Source of the DNA: Saprospiraceae bacterium
GTDB taxonomy: Bacteria > Bacteroidota > Bacteroidia > Chitinophagales > Saprospiraceae
Direction of reading: 5' to 3'
NCBI GenBank assembly: GCA_030729925.1
Contig: JANQWK010000030.1
Location: 51,839-115,838 of the forward strand
Length of the DNA stretch: 64,000 nucleotides
The notes under the pieces were generated by a model. It worked only from the letters and a program-made list of their open reading frames with translations. It was not told where the DNA came from and made no database searches. The translations under genes were made by a program, and so were the position numbers. Shown here in pieces: positions 33,138-42,317 of this stretch (its first letter is position 1; the number at the start of each line of letters is the position of its first letter).

Positions 33138-36049
33138 AACTTTGATTTAAACAGATGAGGAATAAACCATAGACTCGCCAAAGTGCCTCCCAGTAAACCA
33201 CCTATCACTGCAAGTGCAAGCGGACGTTGAAAAACATGAGAAAACTCCGATCCCCAAATTGCCGGAGCAAGCGAGACCGCCGTAGTGAGGCTCGTCATTA
33301 CAATGGCTCTCCAGCGTTCCCTTGCCGCTTGCATAACGGCTTTCTCTACCGACAAGGTTCGCGACAGGCGTACCACCAAATCCACTTTCAGGATGGCATC
33401 GTTGACCACAATCCCACAAACCAGTACGATACCTGTCAGTGCAACTATGTTCAGGGAATCTCCTCCTATATACAAAGCTATTACTGCCCCACCTAAACCG
33501 GCCGGTAAAACCGCCAAGACGTAGAAGGGTAAGGATAGATCGTTGAAAAGGATCGCCAATAATAAGTACAAAAGCAGAAGCGTGCTTGCCAGCAACAGCA
33601 AGCGCTGTTGGATCTGCCGTTGTTCCCCTACGGCAAGATCAGAAACAACTAATTTCCAATCTCCGGGTTCGCCTGCCAAGATATTCCACTTGGGGCTTCT
33701 TTGGGTCTCAATATCAATATACATACCGTCCAAATCCCCTTGAACCACTTTGAAGTCGCTCGACCTTCGGACATCCGAAAAGGCCATTGTTGGAAGCAAC
33801 AAACCTGAGCGGGTTCGAAAAAACGACTGCCCTAAAAAGTCGCTTTTTATTGGTAGGGTCGGACTTAAAACGACATCGTATCCCTCTAGGGGGGTATTTC
33901 CCATCAGCCTGGGATCCCAATAAGTTTTATTGAATTGCACCTCTTCCCGGGTGATCCCATAGGTGGCGGCTCTACCAGGATCTGCTGACCAAATCCATTG
34001 CCGATCCAACGCAATTAAAGGCCGCCCAAAATTTTTCTGTTGTAACCAATCCATAAGCTCCTTTAGGGTTACCTGACTGGGAAAGCCCCCTGGCCCCGTG
34101 TAATACCAGCGTACAAATGATTTGTTTTGGTAAAATTGTGAAAAAACATGCTGAAAAACCCCCTTCAACGGCTCTCTATAGGCTCCCAAAGAAGGCACTT
34201 GCTCGTTAAGAAGTCCTATAACTTTTAACCGGGCTGCATTACTTCGGAAATGGAAAACCCATTCATTGGCATGCGTCATGTTTTCCTTATCCTCCAAAAA
34301 AAAGCCAAGATTGCCGCTGTACTGAGCGAATTGGATATCTAATCCCCCCTTTATGCCACGCAGGATAGTGTCTGCCAGGGTCTTTGTCTGCTCCACCTCA
34401 GCATTCAGGTACACGGAAACACCCTCAGATGGCAAATCTGGAAAAATGCTTGTGGGCAAAGCACGATAGGCGAAAAAACCCAACGCCACCCAGCACAAGT
34501 ATCCTGTCCCTACCGCCCAAACGACCATTTTCCCTTTTACCGAAAAGGCTGCCCTTTCAGGAATCAGGAAATCTGTTTCAGAAAACCAGTGGAACGATAC
34601 AACCGGGATCAATACCAGCGACACCAAAACCGAGCTGACCAACGCAATGCCAATAGTCTGTAGTTGTTCTGCAAATAGTATCCCCGTCAATCCATCCAGA
34701 AACGTAAGTGGCAAAAAAACAACTCCCGTTGTAGCGGAGGACGCCAAAATGGGGCCAATTAATTCTCCGGCACCTTCAGCACAAGCTTCCAATGGGCTGC
34801 AGCCCAACCCTTTTTTACGGATGATATTTTCCAAAATGACAATCCCATTATCAATTACCAGTCCATTGCCGATGATTAATCCAAATAAAGAAAAACTATT
34901 CAGGGTAATTCCAAGCGCATAGATGCCGTTGAGCGACAACAGCAAGGTTAGTGGGATACTCAGCCCCAACAAAATAATCAATTTGACTTTGCCATATACC
35001 AATGCCAGCAGCAGTATTATGGCAACGAAAGCCAGGAATAAGCTCCAAAGCAGCGACTCCAAGTTCTGAACCACTAATGCTGTTTGATCGCGCAGCACCT
35101 GAAAGCGGGCGGCTGCAGTGGAAGTATTCAATTCTCTGATGAGTTGGTGTATTGCTTTGCGCACTGACAATACATCTGCCCCTGGCTTTTGATATACCCT
35201 GCAAACTAAGCCTCTGGTTCCATCGAGGGAAAAGCTTCCAAGGCCGGATACATCTTCTCTGCTCAGAAAAACCATGTCTTTCAATTTCAAATTGAACATA
35301 GGGTCGCAAACAGGCAGGTTCTTTAGGTCTTCCCACCGCTTTATGTTGTTCTCTTGCTCAAATTCGAAGATGCTGTTTCCGTTCCCCAGGCTAAATATTT
35401 TCCCCGGGCCTAAAGCCGTTCTCAAAGCCTGCTCTATTTCTTGATCTGTACACCCTGGAGCCAGTAGCCTGTCATTTTTCCATGCCACGCTAATCAGCTT
35501 ATTCGAACCGCCCCCTATGTCTGCAAATGCCACCCCGGGAATTTGCTCGAGTCGCTTGACAATAAGTTGTTTTGCCCAACCCGACCAGCTGGAAAAATCC
35601 TGTATTTCCGGCAATCCCTGAGGCAATACAGCCAACTCCACGATGGGGAAATCGGTCGCAGCAGCCAATTGCATAGTGGGGCGTTTCAGGGGAAGTGATA
35701 ACAATCCTAGCAAGTCGTCCAACCTGCTTTGTGCCTCAAACCAAGCATAATCCATATCCGTACCAGGACTAAAAATGATATCTATCCATCCTCCTCCCTC
35801 CCTGGCAAGGGTTTTTACTTCTTCTAAGTGTTGCAAATACCGGAATTGATTCCGCGCCGGTGCCATTACCTGGACCTCAATCTCGCCAGGATTCAAATCT
35901 CCCACTTCAACAAGAATCCGGATCCTTGAAAGTTCTACTTCCGGCAAAAGCCCCAAGGGCAAATAAGCCGTCAGCCAAATCCCAGAGAGACTCAATAAAA
36001 AGAAGCTAAGCAAAACAGGAACAGGTTTTTGTAGGAAATAATTGATCAT
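33134..36049 (-). CDS. RND-family permease subunit
   Basis: 971 residues from the ATG at 36047-36049; a longer in-frame reading to 36448 overlaps the partner gene and is rejected. It has the RND architecture: TM1 near the start, a porter domain, TM2-6 (FVAIILLLALVYGKVKLIILLGL and onward), a second porter half and TM8-12 (LLLLYLLLAILF, LNIVALTGIVLVCGIVVNDAI). TM4 has GNGLVIDNGIVILEN, with Asp400 retained and the second proton-relay acid replaced by Asn401. TM10 has VVNDAIL in place of the Lys-containing motif of AcrB. It is shorter than AcrB (about 1050). Translationally coupled to the partner and adaptor. Confidence 0.9.
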   Translation of the reverse strand: MINYFLQKPVPVLLSFFLLSLSGIWLTAYLPLGLLPEVELSRIRILVEVGDLNPGEIEVQVMAPARNQFRYLQHLEEVKTLAREGGGWIDIIFSPGTDMDYAWFEAQSRLDDLLGLLSLPLKRPTMQLAAATDFPIVELAVLPQGLPEIQDFSSWSGWAKQLIVKRLEQIPGVAFADIGGGSNKLISVAWKNDRLLAPGCTDQEIEQALRTALGPGKIFSLGNGNSIFEFEQENNIKRWEDLKNLPVCDPMFNLKLKDMVFLSREDVSGLGSFSLDGTRGLVCRVYQKPGADVLSVRKAIHQLIRELNTSTAAARFQVLRDQTALVVQNLESLLWSLFLAFVAIILLLALVYGKVKLIILLGLSIPLTLLLSLNGIYALGITLNSFSLFGLIIGNGLVIDNGIVILENIIRKKGLGCSPLEACAEGAGELIGPILASSATTGVVFLPLTFLDGLTGILFAEQLQTIGIALVSSVLVSLVLIPVVSFHWFSETDFLIPERAAFSVKGKMVVWAVGTGYLCWVALGFFAYRALPTSIFPDLPSEGVSVYLNAEVEQTKTLADTILRGIKGGLDIQFAQYSGNLGFFLEDKENMTHANEWVFHFRSNAARLKVIGLLNEQVPSLGAYREPLKGVFQHVFSQFYQNKSFVRWYYTGPGGFPSQVTLKELMDWLQQKNFGRPLIALDRQWIWSADPGRAATYGITREEVQFNKTYWDPRLMGNTPLEGYDVVLSPTLPIKSDFLGQSFFRTRSGLLLPTMAFSDVRRSSDFKVVQGDLDGMYIDIETQRSPKWNILAGEPGDWKLVVSDLAVGEQRQIQQRLLLLASTLLLLYLLLAILFNDLSLPFYVLAVLPAGLGGAVIALYIGGDSLNIVALTGIVLVCGIVVNDAILKVDLVVRLSRTLSVEKAVMQAARERWRAIVMTSLTTAVSLAPAIWGSEFSHVFQRPLALAVIGGLLGGTLASLWFIPHLFKSKL

Positions 36050-38790
36050 ATATCCTGCCTTTTTGAAGCGATCCAACCAATCACCCCTACCCAAAGGGTC
36101 ACACTCAGACTTGCTGGAAACATCCAAGCCATCCAATAAGGAGGGGTTATATGGAGCAGCGACAGCGCAATCCCTGTCGCTCCGATATAGGCTAAGCCTG
36201 CTGAAACGATATCCCGGACATTCAGTACCCCTGAAAATTGCAGCCACAAACTTGGAAGTAAAAACCATATCCATAACCATCCCTGGACGAAAGTACTTTC
36301 CGTGTAAAAGGGAATAGCTAAACCAACCGAAAAGATCCAAAAAGCAGGAAGCATCCCCCCAAATAGCCACATCAGGTGTGTACCCAATCCGGAGAAACCG
36401 AACAAACCTATCCCAACGCCCCCCATAACCGCAACTAACCTTACCCAACGATCCAAATCAGAAACAGCATGTATAGGCAAGTCCCCCTCCGAAATATTGA
36501 TCTGATATCCCGGAGGCAGCTTCTGCCTAATCTGGTTTAGGCACTCCTGTAAAACAGCCCCACCTGTTTGTGCCGTTCCCAAAAAGTTAAACTGAATCCT
36601 GTTGAGGTATTCCTGGTTTAACCGAACAATAGATTGATAATCCGGCTCAGGTAAGCGCTTCCACCAATCCCCTTGGCGCCATTCCCACTCCGGCACCTGA
36701 GCCTTGCCTAAAAACACAGGTTTTATTTTAGGCAGCATTCGCAACTGAGAAGAGGGATAATACCAGGAACGATCCTCGAAAAAAGCCAGATAGCGCTCCA
36801 GGTTTCTAGAAATCACTCCCTTTTCCTGAACCCCAAAAGGTATCGTCAATTGCTGCTCCACTCCTGAAGTATTGACCCGGGAAATTTCTTGAATACGAGG
36901 GTGTAGGGATAAAAAATAGATTAAACTATCAGTCCAGTTATTTGTTGCAAATAAATTATAACCAGTAACTTGCAACATATAACTAATCTTTTTTATCTCT
37001 GTGGTCGCCGAATAATTCGCGCCATTGAAACCAAGGGAAACGTGTATATTAGCCCAATTGGAAGCGTGTTCTTGTAGCTGCTGGAGAATTTGCCGCGAAT
37101 AATGATGGCTAGCAGGATTTTTCCAGGGAAGCAGTAGAATAGCTTTACGCGGATCAACCAGAGTAGTGATTACCGTTCCCTCCTTCTGCAATTGAATTCC
37201 AAGTCTATCCACCCAAGATTCGAATATCACGGAGCCTACCCCTGGAAAAGCTTCAAGTTCAATTTGTAGTTGTAAATGGGCTTCCGGCTTGGCAGCTTTG
37301 TCTGTTTGTTCCAGGTAATGCCGATAACTTTTCAAGAGATACTGGTACTCTCCGGAGACCGATGAAAAAGGAAAAAAGGGTAAGAATAAGGCTGTAAGCA
37401 TCCAAAAGGCCGGAACCTGTAAGGTGAGTATCGGCGATTGGGAAATGCGGACAGGGGTATTTGTACAAAGGGGCAGCAAAACAAACAAAACCATTCCGAA
37501 AGAAAGCACCTGGGTAAACATTGCAAGTGCCACAGGAGAGGGATGAAAGCTTGGAGGATCGAACTGTAGCATATCCAACACCGAAAAGCCCAGGCCGGCA
37601 AATACCCAAAAATAGGCCATGTTGGCTGTGCCTGCAGAGGGCCGAACCAGAGATAGCCATAAGGGCAGCAGGAATAAGATCTCTCCCATTAGCAGCAACT
37701 GGAGGGTTGTAAGGGTGATTGGAACCTGAACAACACTAAGAACCAGCAACAGCAACCCCAATTGTATCCAGAAACCAGCCAGCAGCAAGCGTACCCGTTT
37801 CCAACACCTGAGGTACCATCCCGCGGCCAATAACAACACCAGCAAACAGGATAAAACAATCCCTGCACTTTGGGTTTGCCGCAAGCATAAAGCTGAAAAA
37901 TGGCTAATTTTTTCCGCAAGGAAAGGCGCTAAGGTACTATTCTGGAAATCATCCAAGATATTGGCCAATTTGTAGCTCAGCCACCAATGATTGACCTTCG
38001 CCCCCGATACAAAGTCTATTTGCCAGGCAGGTTGGCTATTCACTTTTATCAAAGGGTAAACCGGAACCGACGCCCGCGTAACGGTAGCTAACGCTCCCAA
38101 AGGTAGTCTTCCGCCAATCTTACCTTTGACTGAAATACTTCCGGGCTGCATGTCCGCATCAAAGGCTGTTGTAATCTGCTGAAACAACTCGTCGGGAGTG
38201 ACATCCAATTGTTGTAAGCAAACCGGATCATAAAGGATTTGGAGCTCTTCGCGATAGGTTTGTCCTGACAATCTCAGACTAACCTGTTTTTCCAGGCGGT
38301 TTTGCTTCAATAAACCATTCAGGCGACGGGATAGTAGCCTTGGGGTGGTATCAAGGCCGTGCCAAATAACACTTAGCAGTCGTTGTGTTTCTCCCCTTTG
38401 AGCGGTATGGTGAAGTACTGGCCAGGAAACTCCTTGAGGCAATGAAGAGGACAGTCTCCTGAGCTGCATTTGGACTTGCACAAACAGCTCCTCTAATTGA
38501 GCAGGATCTTTGGGAGAAATATAGATGAACGCCCCATCTGGTTTGGTAACCGAAAAAATCCGATCTACCCCTTCACAAAGCGATATCCCGCGCTCCAGTA
38601 ACTGCACTGCTTTGGTTTCCATCAAGCTGGGATCCGTCCTGTTCCAAGAAAGCATTACCGACAAAGCGGGGCTGTCTTCAGCGACCTCCGGAACAACCCA
38701 AACGAAGGGAATGCGCAAGTAGCCACAGAGACTAGCTGCAAAAAGTAACGTTATAAGAAGGAAACGGGTACCTGATCGTATTGAAAACAT
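36046..38790 (-). CDS. degenerate RND-like permease partner
   Basis: 914 residues from the ATG at 38788-38790; the TTG at 38814 is not favoured. The overall plan is RND: TM1 (FLLITLLFAASLCGYL), porter elements (DGAFIYISPKDPAQLEELFVQV, VSWPVL, LGALATVTRASVPVYPLIKV), TM2-6 and a second porter and TM set ending ASKRQDI. The helix aligned with TM4 reads LLLMGEILFLLPLWLSL (about 365-381) and lacks the acidic DD or DN pair, so proton coupling there is unlikely. The second half has few charged membrane residues. Its stop overlaps the ATG of the intact-looking RND gene. I infer a heteromeric pump with a non-transducing subunit. Confidence 0.8.
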   Translation of the reverse strand: MFSIRSGTRFLLITLLFAASLCGYLRIPFVWVVPEVAEDSPALSVMLSWNRTDPSLMETKAVQLLERGISLCEGVDRIFSVTKPDGAFIYISPKDPAQLEELFVQVQMQLRRLSSSLPQGVSWPVLHHTAQRGETQRLLSVIWHGLDTTPRLLSRRLNGLLKQNRLEKQVSLRLSGQTYREELQILYDPVCLQQLDVTPDELFQQITTAFDADMQPGSISVKGKIGGRLPLGALATVTRASVPVYPLIKVNSQPAWQIDFVSGAKVNHWWLSYKLANILDDFQNSTLAPFLAEKISHFSALCLRQTQSAGIVLSCLLVLLLAAGWYLRCWKRVRLLLAGFWIQLGLLLLVLSVVQVPITLTTLQLLLMGEILFLLPLWLSLVRPSAGTANMAYFWVFAGLGFSVLDMLQFDPPSFHPSPVALAMFTQVLSFGMVLFVLLPLCTNTPVRISQSPILTLQVPAFWMLTALFLPFFPFSSVSGEYQYLLKSYRHYLEQTDKAAKPEAHLQLQIELEAFPGVGSVIFESWVDRLGIQLQKEGTVITTLVDPRKAILLLPWKNPASHHYSRQILQQLQEHASNWANIHVSLGFNGANYSATTEIKKISYMLQVTGYNLFATNNWTDSLIYFLSLHPRIQEISRVNTSGVEQQLTIPFGVQEKGVISRNLERYLAFFEDRSWYYPSSQLRMLPKIKPVFLGKAQVPEWEWRQGDWWKRLPEPDYQSIVRLNQEYLNRIQFNFLGTAQTGGAVLQECLNQIRQKLPPGYQINISEGDLPIHAVSDLDRWVRLVAVMGGVGIGLFGFSGLGTHLMWLFGGMLPAFWIFSVGLAIPFYTESTFVQGWLWIWFLLPSLWLQFSGVLNVRDIVSAGLAYIGATGIALSLLHITPPYWMAWMFPASLSVTLWVGVIGWIASKRQDI

Positions 38791-38886
38791 CCTGAATAAG
38801 CATTTGCTATTCAAGATACATTTTCATTCAACAATCAGAATATCAATGTCTTAAAGTGTCCAAAAAAGGCTAATTTTGTCCTAAAA

Positions 38887-39741
38887 TTACCAGGGCGCGA
38901 ATACCCGGTTGACATTAAACCCGAAGCGGAAGCCATCGAGCGGCTGGCCATTATCCCCTGCCAGCAGATAAGGTTCGTTGAGCATTTGAGAAGTTACCAA
39001 ATACAACTGAAACACATGTCCTCCTGCCTCAATATCTACTCCCAATCCGTAGTTGGTTTCCGCAGATGCATGTAAACCGGGTATTCCCTGGAGGGTCAGG
39101 GAAGTTTTTGGGCTCAATCTGATTTTACCGCTCAGTCCTAGTCCTCCATACCAATCCTCTCTGGATTGAATACTATAAATACTCAGTGGGTTTGAAAAAA
39201 CAGCCAGCATGGGGGTGACCTGAAAGCTAAACTTATCCGAAAACTTCCTGGCCAGCATTACCTGAGCCGAATAAACTTGGCGGTCGGAAAAATCTGGTTC
39301 GGCAGCGCCCAGGAAATCATAATTACCCGTAATCACCCCGGCTCCTGCCATAACAGAAAGCGATAAGGGCATACTGTTGTCTTGCATTTGCCTCAGCAAG
39401 TGGTATCGGCCAAACGCATAATACACTTTATCCCGGCTGGATCGGGAAGCGCCTAAGGAAAGTCGCTCGGACAAGCCGTATTCCAGCACGATCTGAATAT
39501 TGGCGCCGTTGTCTAGCCCAAACAAACTCTCCAAGCCCCCATCCACGGTACCGAAAGTATGCATGATCCCCAAGTGAAAAGTCTTGTTTTCCAGGGGCTC
39601 CACCGTAGCCAAATTAATGTGACGGGGCGCATGAAAAGTTAGCTCTACCGGAAGCTCGGTATTAGCCGGTTTTCGCTCCAATTGAGCATGCAAGGAAGAA
39701 AAGCACAAAACGGGGAACAACAGCAGCACAAACTTCTTCAT
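38887..39741 (-). CDS. DUF5777-type outer-membrane beta-barrel protein
   Basis: 284 residues with a signal peptide (MKKFVLLLFPVLCFSSLHA). The mature protein alternates hydrophobic and polar residues in beta-strand patterns (IQIVLEYGLSERLSLGAS, FSFQVTPMLAVFS, TSLTLQGIPGLHA) and ends in an aromatic-rich segment with a C-terminal Trp, as in outer-membrane barrels. The sequence matches DUF5777 as I know it. It is the last gene of a three-gene operon with the YceI and Rieske genes; its ATG overlaps the YceI stop. Confidence 0.78.
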   Translation of the reverse strand: MKKFVLLLFPVLCFSSLHAQLERKPANTELPVELTFHAPRHINLATVEPLENKTFHLGIMHTFGTVDGGLESLFGLDNGANIQIVLEYGLSERLSLGASRSSRDKVYYAFGRYHLLRQMQDNSMPLSLSVMAGAGVITGNYDFLGAAEPDFSDRQVYSAQVMLARKFSDKFSFQVTPMLAVFSNPLSIYSIQSREDWYGGLGLSGKIRLSPKTSLTLQGIPGLHASAETNYGLGVDIEAGGHVFQLYLVTSQMLNEPYLLAGDNGQPLDGFRFGFNVNRVFAPW

Positions 39742-40286
39742 GGTTGGACACTTTTTAAGGTAGCAACAAGGGTAATACTTTCCTGGGTAGCCAGTTCATA
39801 GGCCAGTACTTTGGGTACTTCGATCTTATGATCCTCCAATTTTACCTCAAAGGTCGCCTCCAGGAGCAGTTCGCCAGAATTTTCCTTTTTCAAGATACCA
39901 GAAAATGTACGACTTTGCACCACCCCGTGGACTTTAAACTTTCCACTCACCTCAACCCGCACGGGTTGTCCTGTTGGAAGATTGGGTATTTCTGCGAAAC
40001 TTCCGGTAAATTCGGCATACGGAAATTTTTTGGTTTCCAAATAATTGTCGCGCATGTGCCTGTCGCGCAACCCGATTCCCGTTTTGAGGGTATTCAAGTC
40101 CACATAAAAGTCAACCAAATTTTTTTCCAGGTCAATCAGCCCCTGCAATTGATCAGAAGTTCCGGAGAAACTGTTGAACTTTGCCTCGGACAAGAAGGTA
40201 ACCTTGCCACTCTCCGTTTTCCAAGTTTGCGAAAAACCGAGCATAGTTTGGAGTAGTAAAGCAACTAAACCATACCACCGAATCAT
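39738..40286 (-). CDS. YceI-family exported lipocalin-like protein
   Basis: 182 residues with a signal peptide (VALLLQTMLGFS). GKVTFLSEAKFNSFSGTSDQL, IDLEKNLVDFYVDLNTLKTG, RDRHMRDNYLETKKFPYAEF and the C-terminal KLEDHKIEVPK match YceI, an antiparallel beta-barrel that binds long isoprenoid chains such as polyprenyl or quinone tails in the periplasm. Its ATG overlaps the Rieske stop and its own stop overlaps the barrel gene's ATG, so all three are translationally coupled. Confidence 0.88.
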   Translation of the reverse strand: MIRWYGLVALLLQTMLGFSQTWKTESGKVTFLSEAKFNSFSGTSDQLQGLIDLEKNLVDFYVDLNTLKTGIGLRDRHMRDNYLETKKFPYAEFTGSFAEIPNLPTGQPVRVEVSGKFKVHGVVQSRTFSGILKKENSGELLLEATFEVKLEDHKIEVPKVLAYELATQESITLVATLKSVQP

Positions 40287-40780
40287 AGCGTAATGGTTAA
40301 AACATCATTAGACAAGGCGGTCTGATACACCCTTAATGGACTTGAAGCAGGCCCCTGCTCTACCGTCCCGTCTGTTCTGAAACGAGAATTATGGCAAGTA
40401 CAAATAAAGAGGTTATTGGCGAAATTCCAGGAATCGCTACATCCTTGGTGGGTACACACAGAGCTGAGTACCTTGAAATTATTGTTCCCCAGGTTAACCA
40501 CCAGCAACCTGGCCTGACTGATCAACAACCATGCTCCGGCGGATTTCAAGGAATCCAACTTTGCGAGATCAATCCGGACAGCGGTACCGGTAACCGTGAT
40601 AGCCTCTTCCGCCTCTTTTTCGTTGACCGGCTGTTCGTTTTGCCCCTGAGGCGTATTCTCCTCCTTTTCACAGGCACTCAAAAAACCGATTCCAGCCAGG
40701 GTATAAGCGGTGAAAGTGCTGGTTTTTCTCAAAAATTCCCGCCTTTCTTCATTAAATTTACCAATAAAGACTGCTTTCAT
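40283..40780 (-). CDS. Rieske [2Fe-2S] domain lipoprotein
   Basis: 165 residues. The N-terminal RREFLRKTSTFTAYTLAGIGFLSAC combines a Tat-like start with a lipobox Cys, so the folded protein is probably exported and membrane-anchored. The Rieske cluster ligands are in CTHQGC and CTCHNSRF, spaced as in ferredoxin-type Rieske proteins. It is not a full cytochrome bc subunit. In the operon it is followed by a YceI protein and an outer-membrane barrel, which suggests a periplasmic redox chain. No redox partner is in the window. Confidence 0.9.
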   Translation of the reverse strand: MKAVFIGKFNEERREFLRKTSTFTAYTLAGIGFLSACEKEENTPQGQNEQPVNEKEAEEAITVTGTAVRIDLAKLDSLKSAGAWLLISQARLLVVNLGNNNFKVLSSVCTHQGCSDSWNFANNLFICTCHNSRFRTDGTVEQGPASSPLRVYQTALSNDVLTITL

Positions 40781-40873
40781 ACTTAATAGTTTTACCCTTA
40801 AACCACTTGGATCCTCAACTGTTCACTATACTATTCTGATTTAACATTCAGAAGCCACAAATAACTGAAATAC

Positions 40874-42313
40874 ATGGCCAAGGCAATCCTTCAACTGCAA
40901 TTTGTCCTCCTGCTTATTACAAGCACGGCTGTTTCCCTACCTGCCCAGCGTTTGCTCCAGGTAACCGTGACGGATGCTGCCAGCAATCAGCCTATAGCCT
41001 TTGCCAATGTTTATCTACAATCCGCCAGGATAGGCGAGGCTACTGATTTGGAGGGCCAAGCGAGCATTCAACTTCCGGAAGGATTTGTGGAAAAAGGCGC
41101 TGTGGAGGTCAGTTTTGTGGGGTATATCAGCAAAGTTATTCCTTTTGACCCTGTCAACGACAGGCAATTATTTGTTGCGCTGGATTATGCAAGGGTAGTT
41201 TTGCCGGAAGTAGAAGTGCGTTCTGGCGCAAGCAGCATGACCGGATCAGAACTCATTGCAGCAGCATTGGATCGAATACCTGACAACTACCCAACCCAAC
41301 AACATCGGATGGAAGGCCTTTACAGGGAGGTCATTTATGAAAACCAGCGCTGCGCCTGGCTCACTGAGGCACTAATCCTTTTGGACTATGCCCCCTATCC
41401 TCAGCAATCTTATGTGCGGAAATCATGGAAAGCCTACTGGGATGAAAATTTTTACGACGAGTGGCTGGCTTTCAGGCAATATCGGAAAAATTTAGTAGCC
41501 GGGCATCCGCAATTTTTCAAATATTACAGTGCTGTGGAGGACAAGGTGCAGGTGCTCAACCGCAGAAAAAGCGACAACCTCATTGAGGAACAACTCGAGC
41601 CAAGGTTGTGGTCTGGTCCCTTGGGGCTCACAGCAGCAGACAAGGTCAAGTTTGGAGCCGACTTTCTGGATCCCAAATTGAAGGAAGCCTACGATTACCA
41701 AAGAGGAGCTGCGGTTATGGTAAACGGGATGGTTTGTATCGCTGTACATTTCAGACCCAAGGTGCTCCCCAAAAAAATCCATCATCTTTGGCAGGAAAAA
41801 ATTGACTTTCCCCTGTTCTCCGGCACGGTTTATATTACTGCGGAAGAACTGGCGATTGCTCGTGTAGAATGTTTATTTGCCCATGCCGAAAAAATGGAAC
41901 GCTATCAGGTGAGTGACCCTTGGCAGATCTATCCTGGCCGCATCCTGGTAGAAGTCAACTACAGACAACAAGGTGCTACGCAGCGCTGGTTTTTGCACGA
42001 AGTCACCATAGAGCAGTATTTCCCCGGGAATTCCAGTGAAAAATGGCCCTTCCAGCATGATTATAAAGTAAAGCGGGAATTGTACCTGCAAACAGGCAAC
42101 CAAGATGATACGGTACTTCCGGAAGGACGATTGCCGTTAAAAGATATTCAACAATCCAACTTGCGGGATCTTCCTGTGACTTATGATCCCGAACACTGGC
42201 AGCAAATGCTGCAGCGGGGTAATTACCCCCAATTGTCTTCCCAAGAAAGAAAAGAACTGGAGCTAAATACCCCGCTGGAACAGCAATTTATGCGTTTAGA
42301 CCAAAAACCCTGA
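40874..42313 (+). CDS. secreted protein with a CarboxypepD_reg-like domain
   Basis: 479 residues with a signal peptide (FVLLLITSTAVSLPAQ). Residues about 30-105 form a carboxypeptidase-regulatory-like beta-sandwich (VTVTDAASNQPIAFANVYLQ, GEATDLEGQASIQLPEG, VSFVGYISKVIPF). The rest, about 370 residues, is a largely beta domain with many aromatic residues. It has no motif I recognise, though Bacteroidota proteins with this layout are common. It has neither the TonB box nor the barrel of SusC. It lies 93 bases from the divergent Rieske gene and converges on the dipeptidase with a 4-base gap. Confidence 0.78.
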   Translation: MAKAILQLQFVLLLITSTAVSLPAQRLLQVTVTDAASNQPIAFANVYLQSARIGEATDLEGQASIQLPEGFVEKGAVEVSFVGYISKVIPFDPVNDRQLFVALDYARVVLPEVEVRSGASSMTGSELIAAALDRIPDNYPTQQHRMEGLYREVIYENQRCAWLTEALILLDYAPYPQQSYVRKSWKAYWDENFYDEWLAFRQYRKNLVAGHPQFFKYYSAVEDKVQVLNRRKSDNLIEEQLEPRLWSGPLGLTAADKVKFGADFLDPKLKEAYDYQRGAAVMVNGMVCIAVHFRPKVLPKKIHHLWQEKIDFPLFSGTVYITAEELAIARVECLFAHAEKMERYQVSDPWQIYPGRILVEVNYRQQGATQRWFLHEVTIEQYFPGNSSEKWPFQHDYKVKRELYLQTGNQDDTVLPEGRLPLKDIQQSNLRDLPVTYDPEHWQQMLQRGNYPQLSSQERKELELNTPLEQQFMRLDQKP

Positions 42314-42317
42314 TTTT

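Noticed and set aside
36050..36448. N-terminal extension of the RND permease by 133 residues.
   Set aside because: It lies wholly within the partner gene; the RND fold begins at the ATG at 36047-36049, which overlaps the partner's stop as in the next junction.
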